A stretch of DNA of 64,000 bases, taken from the NCBI GenBank assembly GCA_963966185.1, contig CAWZYM010000017.1, positions 292,501 to 356,500 on the forward strand. Direction: 5' to 3'. Each line of letters begins with the position of its first letter. The stretch's first letter is position 1. This DNA is from Rhabditoides inermis. Lineage: Eukaryota > Nematoda > Chromadorea > Rhabditida > Rhabditidae. Below the pieces are notes generated by a model that did not search any database, was not told where the DNA came from, and was given only the letters and a program-made list of their open reading frames with translations. Position numbers and translations under genes: made by a program. Positions 22,679 through 37,900 of this stretch are shown here, piece after piece.

Positions 22679-23348
22679 ATATAAGCCCGATACAGTAATT
22701 TGTTGAGCAAATCACACGCGAAAATTGAAATTCGCGGATGACAGACCATGTAAACGCAAAACTTCAAAAACGCGTTCGTATAACATGCAACATGGCTGAA
22801 AACCTGGCTTGTGCAAAAACACGGAAACGTGGTCGTTGATGAGCTGAGATGATGTCATCAAAGAGCTCATCTCGTGGCCAAGAATCCGCGCGCGGATTTT
22901 TGGCCAGGGCTGTCCGCTAGCGCGGATTCTTGGCCACGGCCTCCTGGCTAGCGCGGATTCTTGGCCACTGCTGCTTGGCTAGCGCGGATTCTTGGATTTT
23001 GATTCCAATCGCAGGCGATCGGTGCTGGCCAAGAATCCGCGCTAGCCAAGCAGCAGTGGCCAAGAATCCGCGCTAGCCAGGAGGCCGTGGCCAAGAATCC
23101 GCGCTAGCGGACAGCCCTGGCCAAAAATCCGCGCGCGGATTCTTGGCCACGAGATGAGCGAGCTCTTTGATGACATCATCTCAGCTCATCAATGACCACG
23201 TTTCCGTGTTTTTGCACAAGCCAGGATTTTGCAGTCACCGATTTATGGTTTTGCTAAAATACGTTTTGATGGTCAGCATGATCAGGTTTTCGTGAAAATA
23301 GAGATTTGCGTCTGATTTGCTCAACAAATTACTGTATCGGGCTTATAT
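22679..23348. mobile_element. 670-bp foldback element (large palindrome)
   Basis: Ends ATATAAGCCCGATACAGTAA and its reverse complement. The middle is an almost perfect inverted repeat in which each arm carries at least three spaced copies of a GGCCAAGAATCCGCGCTAGC-type unit. The arms meet at a short spacer near 23000-23025. No ORF for a transposase. It lies between the collagen 3' end and the 3' end of the helicase gene, only 17 bp from the helicase stop. Confidence 0.85.
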
Positions 23349-23365
23349 AGCATCCACGCAACTAC

Positions 23366-26300
23366 TCACCACACGCCGTCGTCGCCACCAGCCCCTCCAG
23401 CACCACCACCATTCGTGTAGCATCCACCTGACAGATTGGCCAGCCACTCGGGGACAATTTGCTCCGCCTCGCTGAGCACTTTCACCAGATCTCCGGATAG
23501 GCCATTATCATGCTCAGCGTAGAAGAGAGAAGTGGCACGGCCCACGTTTCCCACACGTCCGGTACGTCCGATGCGATGGACGTAGTCAGCGATATTGTCA
23601 GGCATGTCGTAGTTGATTACGTGATCAACACCACTGATGTCCAGTCCGCGCTCAGCGACAGCAGTCGCAATCAGAACCGGCTTGCGTCCAGTGCGGAAAT
23701 CACGCAGAGCCTCCTCTCTCTGACCCTGCATACGGTCTCCGTGAATAGTGGTGGCGGGAATAGAAGCCTCGGAGAGAATGGTAGCGAGCGTATCCGCAAA
23801 ACTCTTCTTGCCAACGAAGATCAGAGTCTTCTTCTTGTAGATGTCATTATCTGAAAAAATACGGAATTTAACATATCAAAAAAATGCATATACCTTTGGT
23901 AGTGCTGTAGGTGTTGAGATCCACGTTGAGCATCTCCAGCAGTTTATCCTTCTTCTCCCTCCTCTCCCCGATCTCGACGAACTCCTGGGTAATGCACTTG
24001 TTCGCGGATCCGATGTTGTCCACGGCAATCATGTAGTAATCGTCCCGAAGATGGTTCTTGGCAAGGGTCTGGACATCGTCCGGGAACGTAGCACTAAAAC
24101 AATATATATCTGCGAATACATAAATACAACGCATACCTGAACATAAGGCTCTGGCGCTGCTCACGAGGAGGAGCGTTCTTGAGGATGCACTCAATTTCGT
24201 CAAGGAAACCCATGTCAAGCATGCGGTCAGCCTCATCGAGAACCAAGTAGCGCAGATTCGCAAGAGAGATGATACCCTCATCGATGAAGTGCTTCAGACG
24301 TCCAGTAGTAGCGACAATGATGGTGGCACCCTGATTATGTAAAATACTAAGTAAACATACACTTATAAAAAATTATTATATTAAAAAGGTAAGAATACTC
24401 ACAGTCTGACACCTCGAACGCTGGAAAGCAACCGATGTTCCACCATAGACAACTTCGGTCTTGAAGACGGTGCCGTGGGCAAACTTCCTTGCCTCAGACT
24501 GTATCTGGATCGCCAACTCACGCGTAGGAGCAAGAACTGAAGAAACAATTGCTTCAGTAAACAACAAATAAATAAAATTACCGATGCAGCGAGGACAACA
24601 AGCTGACTCTCCGCTGTTCGAGAGATCACCCGACTCAATCAGTTTGCTCATGATGGGCAGAAGGAAAGCAGCGGTCTTTCCAGATCCAGTTTGTGCACAA
24701 GCCATCATGTCGCTTCCACTCATCACCATGGGAATAGTGACTTGCTGGATAGGCGTAGGAGTCTTGTAACCAGCACGCGCAACGTTCTGCGCAACGTTCA
24801 TGGTGAGATTGACCTCCTCGAACGTCCTAAGTGAAAATAATAATAACAATAAACGTTTGAATAATTAAACGCACGAGATTTTCTTGAAATCAGGAACAGC
24901 GTTACCACCCTGGGTGACATTGATTTTGGAGTCGAAGAAGCGGTTGAACTGTTCTCCTGACTGAATCTTCTGCTCAGCGAACAAAGTCTCGTCATCGATG
25001 TCCACGGGAATATGAGTGCTGGCTGGCTTACGATCAGGATCTAAAATATGTTTGTCATAAAGTCCTCTTCATTTCTCCAGGCAAGCACGTTACACAGGCT
25101 GTGGCACATGTTTTATGGGCCTTGCATCATGTCTAATGGCCAGAGCATCGATAACTGATCGCTTCAGTGTATTCCTAATTGCGCGCGACGGTGCAAAACA
25201 GCCATGGCGCGCGAATGGTGCGGGGATTTTTGAACTAGAGAAATGGCGGGAACTTTAACCAATGATAATATAAACCATCATAATAACTCACTCATGGGTT
25301 CCGGACAATCGCGAGTGAAATGTCCCTCAGTACCACAGTTGTGGCAGGCACCTTTCGGAACTGAATAAACGTGTAAAATAAACATAAATGGCAAAAGATT
25401 CGAATAAATTATAAACATGTTTAACTCACAATAAAACTACAATGAAAATGTACCTTTCGGCTCAGGACACTCAGCGCTCATGTGTCCAGGATTTCCACAG
25501 TTGTAGCAAGTCACTAAAACATTTTTTTTTAAATTCAAAATTAAATGTTCACGAACTATCATCTCGCGGAGCCCTGGGCTGGGGACACTCCATAGCCTTG
25601 TGTCCTTCCTCGTTGCAGTTGCGGCAGACCACTAAACACGTATTTCCAAGAATAGCAAATTGTATGAACTTTTAGACAAAACAAGTCAACTTGAAACTCA
25701 CTAGGACCACGCTCCTTGCGAGGCTCCGTGCACTCCGCGCTTCGGTGACCCTCCTGGCCACAGTTAAAACAGCCCCTAGGACGCTCTAAACATCCTTCGT
25801 CACACAAAAAAAAATAATATTTTTAACTCACCGCCAGCGTCGGCTCCTCCAAATCCACCTCCAGATCCTCCGAAAGCAGCACCTCCACCTCCAAAACCAC
25901 TGGCGGCAGCACCTCCACCTCCAAAACCACTGGCAGCAGCACCTCCACCGAATCCACTGGGAGCAGCACCTCCACCGAATCCACTTGGAGCACCACTTCC
26001 ACCGAATCCACTGGAAGCACCTCCACCGAATCCACTGGGAGCCGCACCTCCACCAAATCCAGGGGAAGCAGCAGGGGCGCCTCCAAATCCGCTCTTAGCC
26101 GCCGCCGGAGCACCACCTCCGAAACCACTAGCAGAAGTAGGGGCACCAGCATTTCCGGACTTCGGGGCACCTCCAAAGCCGCTACTAGCACTAGGAGCTC
26201 CTCCGAATCCACTCCTGGCGGGCGCAGCTCCAGCAAATCCGCTAGATGCAGTCGGGGCTCCTCCAAAACCACTTGCGCCAGACGGCGCACCACCAAACCC

Positions 26301-26748
26301 GCTCTTAGCAGGACCATTTCCGAAACCGCTAGCAGGAGCAGTGGCAGGCTTGGATCCACTGCCAAAACCGCTAGAGGCAGCAGAAGCACCTCCAAAACCG
26401 GAAGAAGTACCGCCAAAACCGCTTGCAACAACAGGCGCAGCGCTCTTCGCAGGAGCTCCACCGAAACCAGCAGGAGCAGCTGCAGAACCAAATCCAGAAC
26501 CAGCATTCCCGAATCCTGATTTCGAGGCACCTGCAAACGACAATTAGTGACTCGACGAAAAATTATACTCAAAATACACGTACCGAATCCACCGCTAGCG
26601 GGAGCAGCAGGCTTTTGGTAGTCAGCAAATCCTAAAAAATAAAACAAATATAAATAAAGATTCTAAATATTTTCTAACCTGAGTCACCAGCTCCAACGGT
26701 CGGCGTGGGAACCGTCTTAGGAGTATCTCCCCAGCCGTCGTCACTCAT
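23366..26748 (-). CDS. GLH-type germline DEAD-box helicase (Vasa family)
   Basis: RNA helicase of germ granules (P granules). Thirteen exons (26679-26748, 26584-26631, 25832-26530, 25702-25785, 25557-25631, 25454-25513, 25292-25360, 24875-25040, 24582-24826, 24403-24536, 24137-24330, 23894-24093, 23366-23850) keep frame and give 842 aa. Residues about 40-270 are SGFGG-type FG repeats, which tether GLH proteins to nuclear pores. Four CCHC knuckles follow (CFNCGQEGHRSAEC, CRNCNEEGHKAMEC, CYNCGNPGHMSAEC, CHNCGTEGHFTRDC). The helicase core has AQTGSGKT, PTREL, DEAD, SAT and HRIGRTGR. The C-terminus ends in Trp. Motif Ib reads TTGR rather than TPGR. FG repeats plus knuckles mark GLH rather than plain Vasa or DDX3. 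Which C. elegans glh gene is closest cannot be told by eye. Confidence 0.95.
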
Positions 26749-27009
26749 TGTATGCGATACGGTTTTAATACCAACTGAAAAAGTTATTAAATCAACAAAA
26801 CGAAAGTGATTAAACAAATAAACAAACAACAATAACAAAAAAATCAAAGTGAGTCGACATGAAACAGAAATCAACACATGAAAACAATCGCTCCGAGACC
26901 AACCATATATACGAACATTACAGTAACTTATTAATAACATACATTCTCAGACACACATATTTCCAGCGTGCGTGAACAATAATAAACTAAACGTGTTACA
27001 CTTGACATA

Positions 27010-27015
27010 ATTTAT
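27010..27015 (-). terminator. Poly(A) signal of ercc-1
   Basis: AATAAA on the minus strand 22 nt beyond the ERCC1 stop, followed about 235 nt later by a TTTTTCAG acceptor ahead of the GLH start. Confidence 0.55.
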
Positions 27016-27037
27016 TTAACATATTGTTCACTAATCT

Positions 27038-27906
27038 TCACGTAGAAAATGGAGCACGCATGTACGAGTATAGATTAGCGGCGCGGACGGGACCAAGTCC
27101 AGGACACATGGCGAGCTGCTCCTCACTGGCTTCTGCGATCTTAGCGAGCGAGCCAAAGTTGTAGAGAAGCCTTTGTGCGTCTGCCTTGGTGACAGACCGA
27201 GCGCCAGTGAGAATGCCGATAGCGGCGTCTCGCAGCTGCTGTTCTTCCGATGCGGCCACCGTCGGCTTCCTACAAGGGCCAATATCCTCCCGCTCGCCTT
27301 GTCTGCTCTCTATCACCTCGGTCCAAAGGAAGGATCACGGTGTTCGGTGAGCTTGAGATTCTCGATGTATTCGGCGGCCTCCTCGACTGAGTGGGCGAGC
27401 ACCAGCTGCCATCCCTGCCGGAAACACGACATGTTCAGCTCTCGCAGCACATGTCGCGGCTCCTCCACGTTGCTCAACGCGAGCAGCACCTGTAATGCAT
27501 AGCCCTTCTTTAATACTCCACCTTTTTTCTTACCTTAACTCTATACTTGTTTTCTTCCTTGCCCATCAGTCTCGAGTCGATGTACGCGGGATGGAGTCGG
27601 TGGTACTTGAGAGCGAGATACAATACTCCGCATTGCGGTCCACATTCAAAATCAGCGCCACAGTCACCGTACTCGTATCGGACGTTTCTGCAAAAAGGTT
27701 TCGTAAAAGTGAGAGATAACACTTTAAAAAAAATAGTGCTCACCTCACGTATTTGAGTACAGGGTTGCCAGCCTGTCGTTTTCTGTTCACAACCAGTCCT
27801 CCTACGGCCAGTCCACCTCAATCAAACTCTTATCTTTTTTCCTACACCTTTCCCTACCTCCTCCATCTCTGATCTTATCTCCATCTCGAGACGTCGACGC
27901 GGACAT
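27038..27906 (-). CDS. ercc-1: DNA excision repair protein ERCC1
   Basis: Non-catalytic partner of the XPF nuclease in nucleotide excision and crosslink repair. Five exons (27858-27906, 27744-27816, 27534-27687, 27317-27489, 27038-27269) keep frame and give 226 aa, shorter than human ERCC1 mainly at the N-terminus. The central nuclease-like domain shows NPVLKYVRNVRYEYGD and LYLALKYHRLHPAYI. The C-terminal tandem helix-hairpin-helix has ARSVTKADAQRLLYNFGSLA and LAMCPGLGPVRAANLY. The first intron is only 41 nt. The gene lies 218 bp after katanin and 289 bp before GLH, all on the same strand. C. elegans F10G8.7 is the likely ortholog (from memory). Confidence 0.93.
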
Positions 27907-28124
27907 CTTGCAAAACAATTACTTGACAACATTCACACTTCACAGATATCACACTGATTCAAACATGTTATCTGAACTCTAAATCAAGACTCCATGATAA
28001 AACGTTTATACCTAACAGCTCAAGGCACAAAAAATTTACAATTGCACAATACATCACAGAAACAAGTAGCGTGGGGGGGGGGGTGAATGAGAATTTTGCG
28101 TCTTGCTCTCCTCTATTCCCGTTC

Positions 28125-31968
<3,844 letters not shown>

Positions 31969-33056
31969 CCCTCACCTCAAAACACATCATCAGTAAGTCT
32001 TATTGCGGAAGAGAATGACGCGGCTAAACGGGCGATGCGTACCGCGAATGCATTCGAACAATCAAGTGGCGACGAGCATCGCAATATTCACACATTCCGC
32101 CCGCAATAAAGCAAAGCGCGCAGCGAATAGCCGGCCAGCAGCTCTTCGCCACATCCAACCATGCATAAAACCAATACAAAAACTGTGTTCCCACACATAC
32201 ATGCACATCTCTCGCCTGTCCGCCCACCCGGCCTCGTGACACCTTACCGGGGCAATCTGCCGCGTTCATCTACGAGATATTGTCGCGCCTTCTCTCACTC
32301 TCTCGCATCCGCTCTCCTCTCCTCTTCTCACTCTCCCTTCCTCCCACTCGCCAAAACACCGTTCTATGAAGGTCGCCGCGCGTTGCATCCACCTCATGGG
32401 AATGCGATTATGGCAGGCAACGCCAGCCATCACCTGTCCGCTGGCGGGCTGCCAAATCCGTGCAAGACCCTCGGGCGGTCTACGGTAAAGAGGCTGCGGC
32501 GAGTGCTTGTGGGTGAGTGCTATGATGTGTGCTGCAGTGGCTGGCTCTCTCGTCTCTCACTGCCCGCTAGTGAGCATCGATCGGTGAGGCGGCGGCAGCG
32601 GCAGTGGGGGCGGAGCCAGCCGCTGCCCGCTGCATGTCGACTCTCTCTCTCTCCCTATCGATTGTCGTCAGTCCCTAGCGTACACGAAGACACGCAAGCA
32701 CCACCACCACAAAGCCACACCAGAGAGGAGGAGCAGAGCGAGCAGCGCCTGCTCCCCGGTCCCTCTCCTCCCCGACCGCCCTTCATTCACACTCCACTAT
32801 GTTTATCGTGTCATGCGTTCGCAGTGCGTGTGATGTGTTTGTGTTGTTTCTCTCGTGTCCTCGCGTCATTCGTTTCTCTCGCCTCGCCTCCCGCACTTTC
32901 TCGCCCCCGTCACTCGCGTATTGTCTCTGACCGAGTCGAGTCGGGTGTGTGTGTTTGCAGTGTCGTGCTCCGTGCGGTCCCGCAGTCACCCTTGTCTGCC
33001 CCGCCTGCCGAGTGTGCTGCTCCTTTCCATCCGAGCCCTTCCGCCTAAGCATAGAC
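31969..33056. promoter_or_regulatory. Divergent promoter region, katanin / neuronal calcium sensor
   Basis: About 1.1 kb with moderately high GC and many CTCTC tracts, and no reliable coding exon. The last part probably includes the 5' UTR of the calcium sensor. A TTTGCAG at about 32955-32961 could be its trans-splice or 5' UTR acceptor. Confidence 0.4.
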
Positions 33057-34179
33057 ATGGGTCTCAAGGGATCCAAGCCCAAGCTCTCCAAGGAGGACCT
33101 CGAGTTTCTCAAGAAGAACACCAACTTCACAGAGGAGCAAATCAAGGAGTGGTACAAGGGATTCGTGGTGAGTCATTCGACGTCCTCTCTTTTTGTCATC
33201 TAGTGTCCGTCTGTGTATATTGGGAAGAGTTTAGTTTATAGTTTCCCCTCTTTTTCTTCCTCCTCTCCGCATAACTTTCTTTTATCGCGTGTTTCCTTTC
33301 AGCAAGACTGTCCGAAAGGCCACCTCACCAAGGAACAGTTCATCAAAGTCTACAAGGACTTCTTCCCGTCTGGATCAGCTGAGGGATTCTGCGAACACGT
33401 CTTCCGTACTTTCGACACCGACAACTCTGGTTTCATCGATTTCAAGGAGTTCCTACTCGCTATCAATGTGACATCATCGGGTACGCCTGAGCAGAAGCTC
33501 GAGTGGGCGTTCCGAATGTATGACATTGACGGAAACGGAACCATCGACGAGAAGGAGATGATCAAGATTATTGAGGTGAGTCTTGTATTTCGCAAGTGAG
33601 CGGACATACATGCCGCGGGCGCGTCTCAATCTATTGGGTACATGGTCTTCTTCTCAATACGCGTATCTCTCCGCACTCACTTCTCAATACCCACTCGGCT
33701 CCTCTTTCGGCTCGCGAAATGACATTAGAGATCAGAGCATGTGCAGCTTGTCTCGGCTGTGCCCTCTCTAGCTCATCACACGGCGCCCCTCCCTCTTTCG
33801 CGCACGCGTCCGCCCGCCGCCCGCCTGCGCCCTCCCCCTTCCTTTCTATTCATGCACCTCCTCCACTCTCGCAAACCAACCCACTACCCACTACGCCTTC
33901 ATCCACATCACTCACAGTCAAACCGCTCTAATCAAATACATACGCAACGAAGTGAATATGGGGTGTGGCGAAGAACTAGACATGTTGTAGGCGATCTACG
34001 AGATGCTGGGACCCGAGGTGACCAAGTCGGCAGACGACTCTCCGCGCAAGAGGGCCAAGATGATCTTCGAGAAGATGGACGTGAACAACGACAAGGAGTT
34101 GACGCTCAAGGAGTTCGTCGACGGCTGCCTGGCGGACAAGGAGCTCTTCCAGATCCTCACTAACGAGGTGAAGAAGTAG
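33057..34179 (+). CDS. ncs-2: Neuronal calcium sensor (NCS family)
   Basis: Myristoylated calcium sensor of neurons. Three exons (33057-33167, 33303-33575, 33991-34179) keep frame and give 190 aa, the exact family length. [20 protein letters not shown] carries the myristoyl glycine and the NCS N-terminus. EF1 is degenerate with the Cys-Pro of the family ([13 protein letters not shown]). EF2 ([13 protein letters not shown]), EF3 ([13 protein letters not shown]) and EF4 ([13 protein letters not shown]) look functional, though EF4 has a Lys in the loop. The NCS-2 label rests on its position beside ercc-1 and rae-1, which share the F10G8 region in C. elegans (from memory). By sequence alone another NCS or visinin member is possible. 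Confidence 0.93.
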
Positions 34180-34902
34180 TAAGGGAAAGAGAGCGCTGGC
34201 CGCGCGGCTCCCCGCTTGCCCCCACACATTCCACAGCCCGCACACCAGCCCCGTGCACCAGTGAGTCCGACACTCCCACTCATTTCATTCATTATGTTAC
34301 ATACATATATATTTACATGCACTCTTACATTCTCTCAACACGCAGCTCTTATTCCCGTCGGTCGTATCTTCCCTCTTCCTCTCTTGTCTTCTCCTCTTGA
34401 TTCATTGTTGATAAGTGCGCGGCGGGCTGTATTCCACAATGCAACAGCTTGCTCTCCTCTTACTCTCAGTCTCCTCTTCTCTCCCGCCCTCACACCCCTA
34501 ACCACCCCGTCTTATTATATTCTTCATTCATGGAGTATTTGAGTATTATTATGTATATGATGACGATGTTTTGAAATATATTCGAGTATAAATCTTCTAG
34601 CCATTGTCTCTCGACTTTATATATTACCAATAAGATAGCCCTATTAGGGGCGCGAGCTCTGTGGCAACTCGTCTTTTTTTCTGTTCGCTGCAAGCCACCC
34701 GTCTCTCACTGCATAGACACGACAACTTTATCAATACACCAATGCACTTGTCCTTAGCTGTAAGCTGCAAAAAAACAGAGCGCGAACACTGAAACCTTGA
34801 AACAATGCAACAGACAACATGTCAACGGGAAAGAGTGAGATGGGAGAATTGGTAGTGCGAGCGGAGTGTGGCCCTGGAATGAGTGGCTATCTGACTGGGC
34901 GG
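34180..34902. other. Convergent 3' region, ncs-2 / rae-1
   Basis: About 720 bp between two convergent stop codons. It must contain both 3' UTRs. No gene or repeat family recognised. Confidence 0.4.
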
Positions 34903-37900
34903 CTACTTCTTGACACGCGGCTTCATGTCCTCCATGCACTTGTGGAGAATGATCTTGCTGCCCGGCTGTGTGTTGCCCTCGTGTCCCTGCAATCATTTCA
35001 TGTTTCTCTTAATTCTCCACACTCCTCGTTCCTCCACTCAGCCACTCAGCCACTCACCCTGCTCCAGTCGTACCCGCACGCATAAGCCAGCAGCTGTCCC
35101 GAGCTGTGCATCGCACACTTGGTTAGCGGCATCGGATGGCCCTCAGACGTCTTCAACTTGGTGCGCTGGTCCTTGTCCCACATCGAGTATTTGCCGTCAC
35201 TACCGATAGTCGCCAGGGTGCCATGTGTGGGGTGGAAGGCAATGTCGTTCACCTGCAATCAATCAATCTTCCCCTTCTCCCTCTCCCTCTCTCTCTCTTC
35301 CTACTATGGCATAACAATGACATAATGCGAATGCATCCGGCCCAGTCTGCTCGTCCCGCCTGTTTATCTCCAGCCACAAGGCCCGTATTCCCTACACTCT
35401 CGCCACATCCCATGACACCGGCCCGGCCACCGCGATTCTCTTCTTCACCCTCTCGCAAAACCATTTTGTGCATAGTCGTTGTCAGCCGTGAACAGCGCCA
35501 CTTTCTTAGATCGAGCTAACGGGATAAACAACGCAAAACAAAGTGAAGAGTGGATGATTATTCGATGGGGGGGGGGGGTGTATGTGGCAAGGAGCCGATT
35601 GGAGGACGGGAGTGTGAGACTGGCGTGGGAATCGCCACACAAGGCACTCTCATGCCAGGCAGGCCGCTTCATCTGGGAACACCCCACGTGTCCACCCCAC
35701 CTTCCCCCTCTCCCCTCTCACCCCATATATCTCCTGGTAGCCGTTCACAAGATCCGGCGTGCGATGACACTTGAACGTGAAGTTGTTCTTAGGGTTGTCC
35801 GTCTCCACGTACTGAATCGCCACGCGGCCTGAAACAACACAACACTACTCCTTCCCCAATCACCACTTGGCTATGTCAAACTCAATGATTCCTTTCATCG
35901 AGCCAGCAATCCGATGTCTCATTTGCGCACGTGTTGTGATGCAACAGCCCACAGGGGACAAGGCCTTTCTCCTCTTTCCCTTTCCCGTCACCCATGTCAT
36001 ACCTTCCATCAATCACAAACAATGCAGTGTGTTGGACCAGATACTCGCATCACAAAAAAAGACACAATGAGTCACACGAACATTTCTTCCACATGTGGTG
36101 CCACACGATACAGCTGTTTCAGAACAAGCTGTGCTTGCGTGACTATAGTCGAAAGACGCGGTCCACATCATGCCAAGATGTTGCGGGTTGCACAAGCGCA
36201 ATACCCCGTGGAAATGCATAACCTGTCATTAGCAGACACGTGCGTGCCACCTGAACCCGTTCCATACATTCTCCTCTCTTTCTTCCCAAGGCACCGCACC
36301 TTCGCCACACCACGATGCAAATTGTTGTGGCAGAAAGAGCGTACTAACATGACCCCCACGTACGTTACTCACATCCTACATAAGCCGTCACATCAAAAAT
36401 TGATACATTTCAGCACGGCAGGGGCTGAGTGGTGAGTTATGAAACACTTGCTGTCATTGAACTATTGACACAGATAAAGGGAGCGGCCTCGGCTCCCGGC
36501 CGCAATCCGGAAGGTCTTTCTTCCGGCAGCGAGGCTTGTTGCGAGGAGACGGCCCTCCGGAGACGCGCCGGCCTGCCGCCGACCGCTCTATTCTATCCGT
36601 GCCGCGCAATAGCACGCATCACTCATCCGTGAATATCCCTCCTCTTCGCTTTCTTTCTCGCCACACTCATCATTGGACGATGCACGTGACAGTCGACCAA
36701 TAGCCCGTGACAGTCGACCAATAGACTTGCTGACCCTGATTGAGGCAATCCATTGCACACGTCACAGTGCAGCACGTTCCGCCCGTTTACATGTTCCATG
36801 CATTGTGAGCAAGGATGAGCGGTGCAGTGACATGATAGTGTCATGGGAGAGAAGAGTGAGAGGGAGGAGGAGAGAAAAGGGGATGGACGACGGAAGAGAG
36901 TCGGCTCGGTAGCCGGCGAGTGACATGTGAAGTCACTCGTTCCATCCATCCATCACAACAACACCACTCTCGTATCATACACTTGTGCACATGTACACTT
37001 CTACACCTATTCGCCTACGCTCTTAGAAATGACCGGTAGCAAGCTAATCAACACACAGTACACAATGAAACAGCGGAAACATGCAATCACAAGCGAATGA
37101 GCAAGAGCAAGTTTGTGTGATTGGAACACTTGAATGAAGCGAACGTTGTAACCTTCAAGTAGCTCATTCATCGTGTAATACAATTGATGTCTGTGTTCCA
37201 TGCCTGTTTTTATATCTCTGTTTTCTACACGCCTACTTCTTTACTTCTAGAGGGAAGAATAGAAATGGAAAGGGAAGAGAGTCAGCGAAACGAATGAATG
37301 CGTGTCCTGTAATCATATCAAGTCGGCACACAGAAACGTCTTCACTCCTCTTTTGACAGAATCATCTTACGAATGTAATGTGATAAGCAAATACAAGTCT
37401 TGTTTAAGAAAAGTGCTAAGCTATGCAATAGTACACGTACAACTGTTCACAATGAAGAAAAAACCGGATTACCGGTTGGTTTGCGATAATAATAATAATA
37501 ACCGGTCACCATATGTTGGAAGAAAGATCACATTAGATTCAAAACGCAGGGACAGTGTGGGGAAAACATGGCAAGTTACGTGTTTCCTATGCAATTGATG
37601 AAGGCATCGCTTTTATAATATAAATTTCTCTCAATGAAAAACAACTATGGGTTTGTGGGATTTGCAGTGTATGGGAGAAGTGTGGGTTTTGCATCATATT
37701 AAAATTATGCATATATTATTTCGTAAACATGTATAATTAAATTCAATTGTAAGATATTTAAATGAAATTCATGAGGAAAAAATGTCATGAGAGACGGTAT
37801 TATATCCTAGTAACAGTTCGCGGTTGGGTAAAGAGTAGATTTAAGTTTTTACAAAGAGAACATGTTTTTGTTTTTAAATTGTTTTGTTTGTTTGTTTATC

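Noticed and set aside
22847..23215. CRISPR-like spaced repeats in the palindrome
   Set aside because: Units are in opposite orientations in the two arms, spacers are not unique, and the host is an animal.
35445..35687. Extra rae-1 exon in this stretch
   Set aside because: The exons ending at 35722 and beginning at 35252 already join in frame to give the conserved RAE1 sequence.
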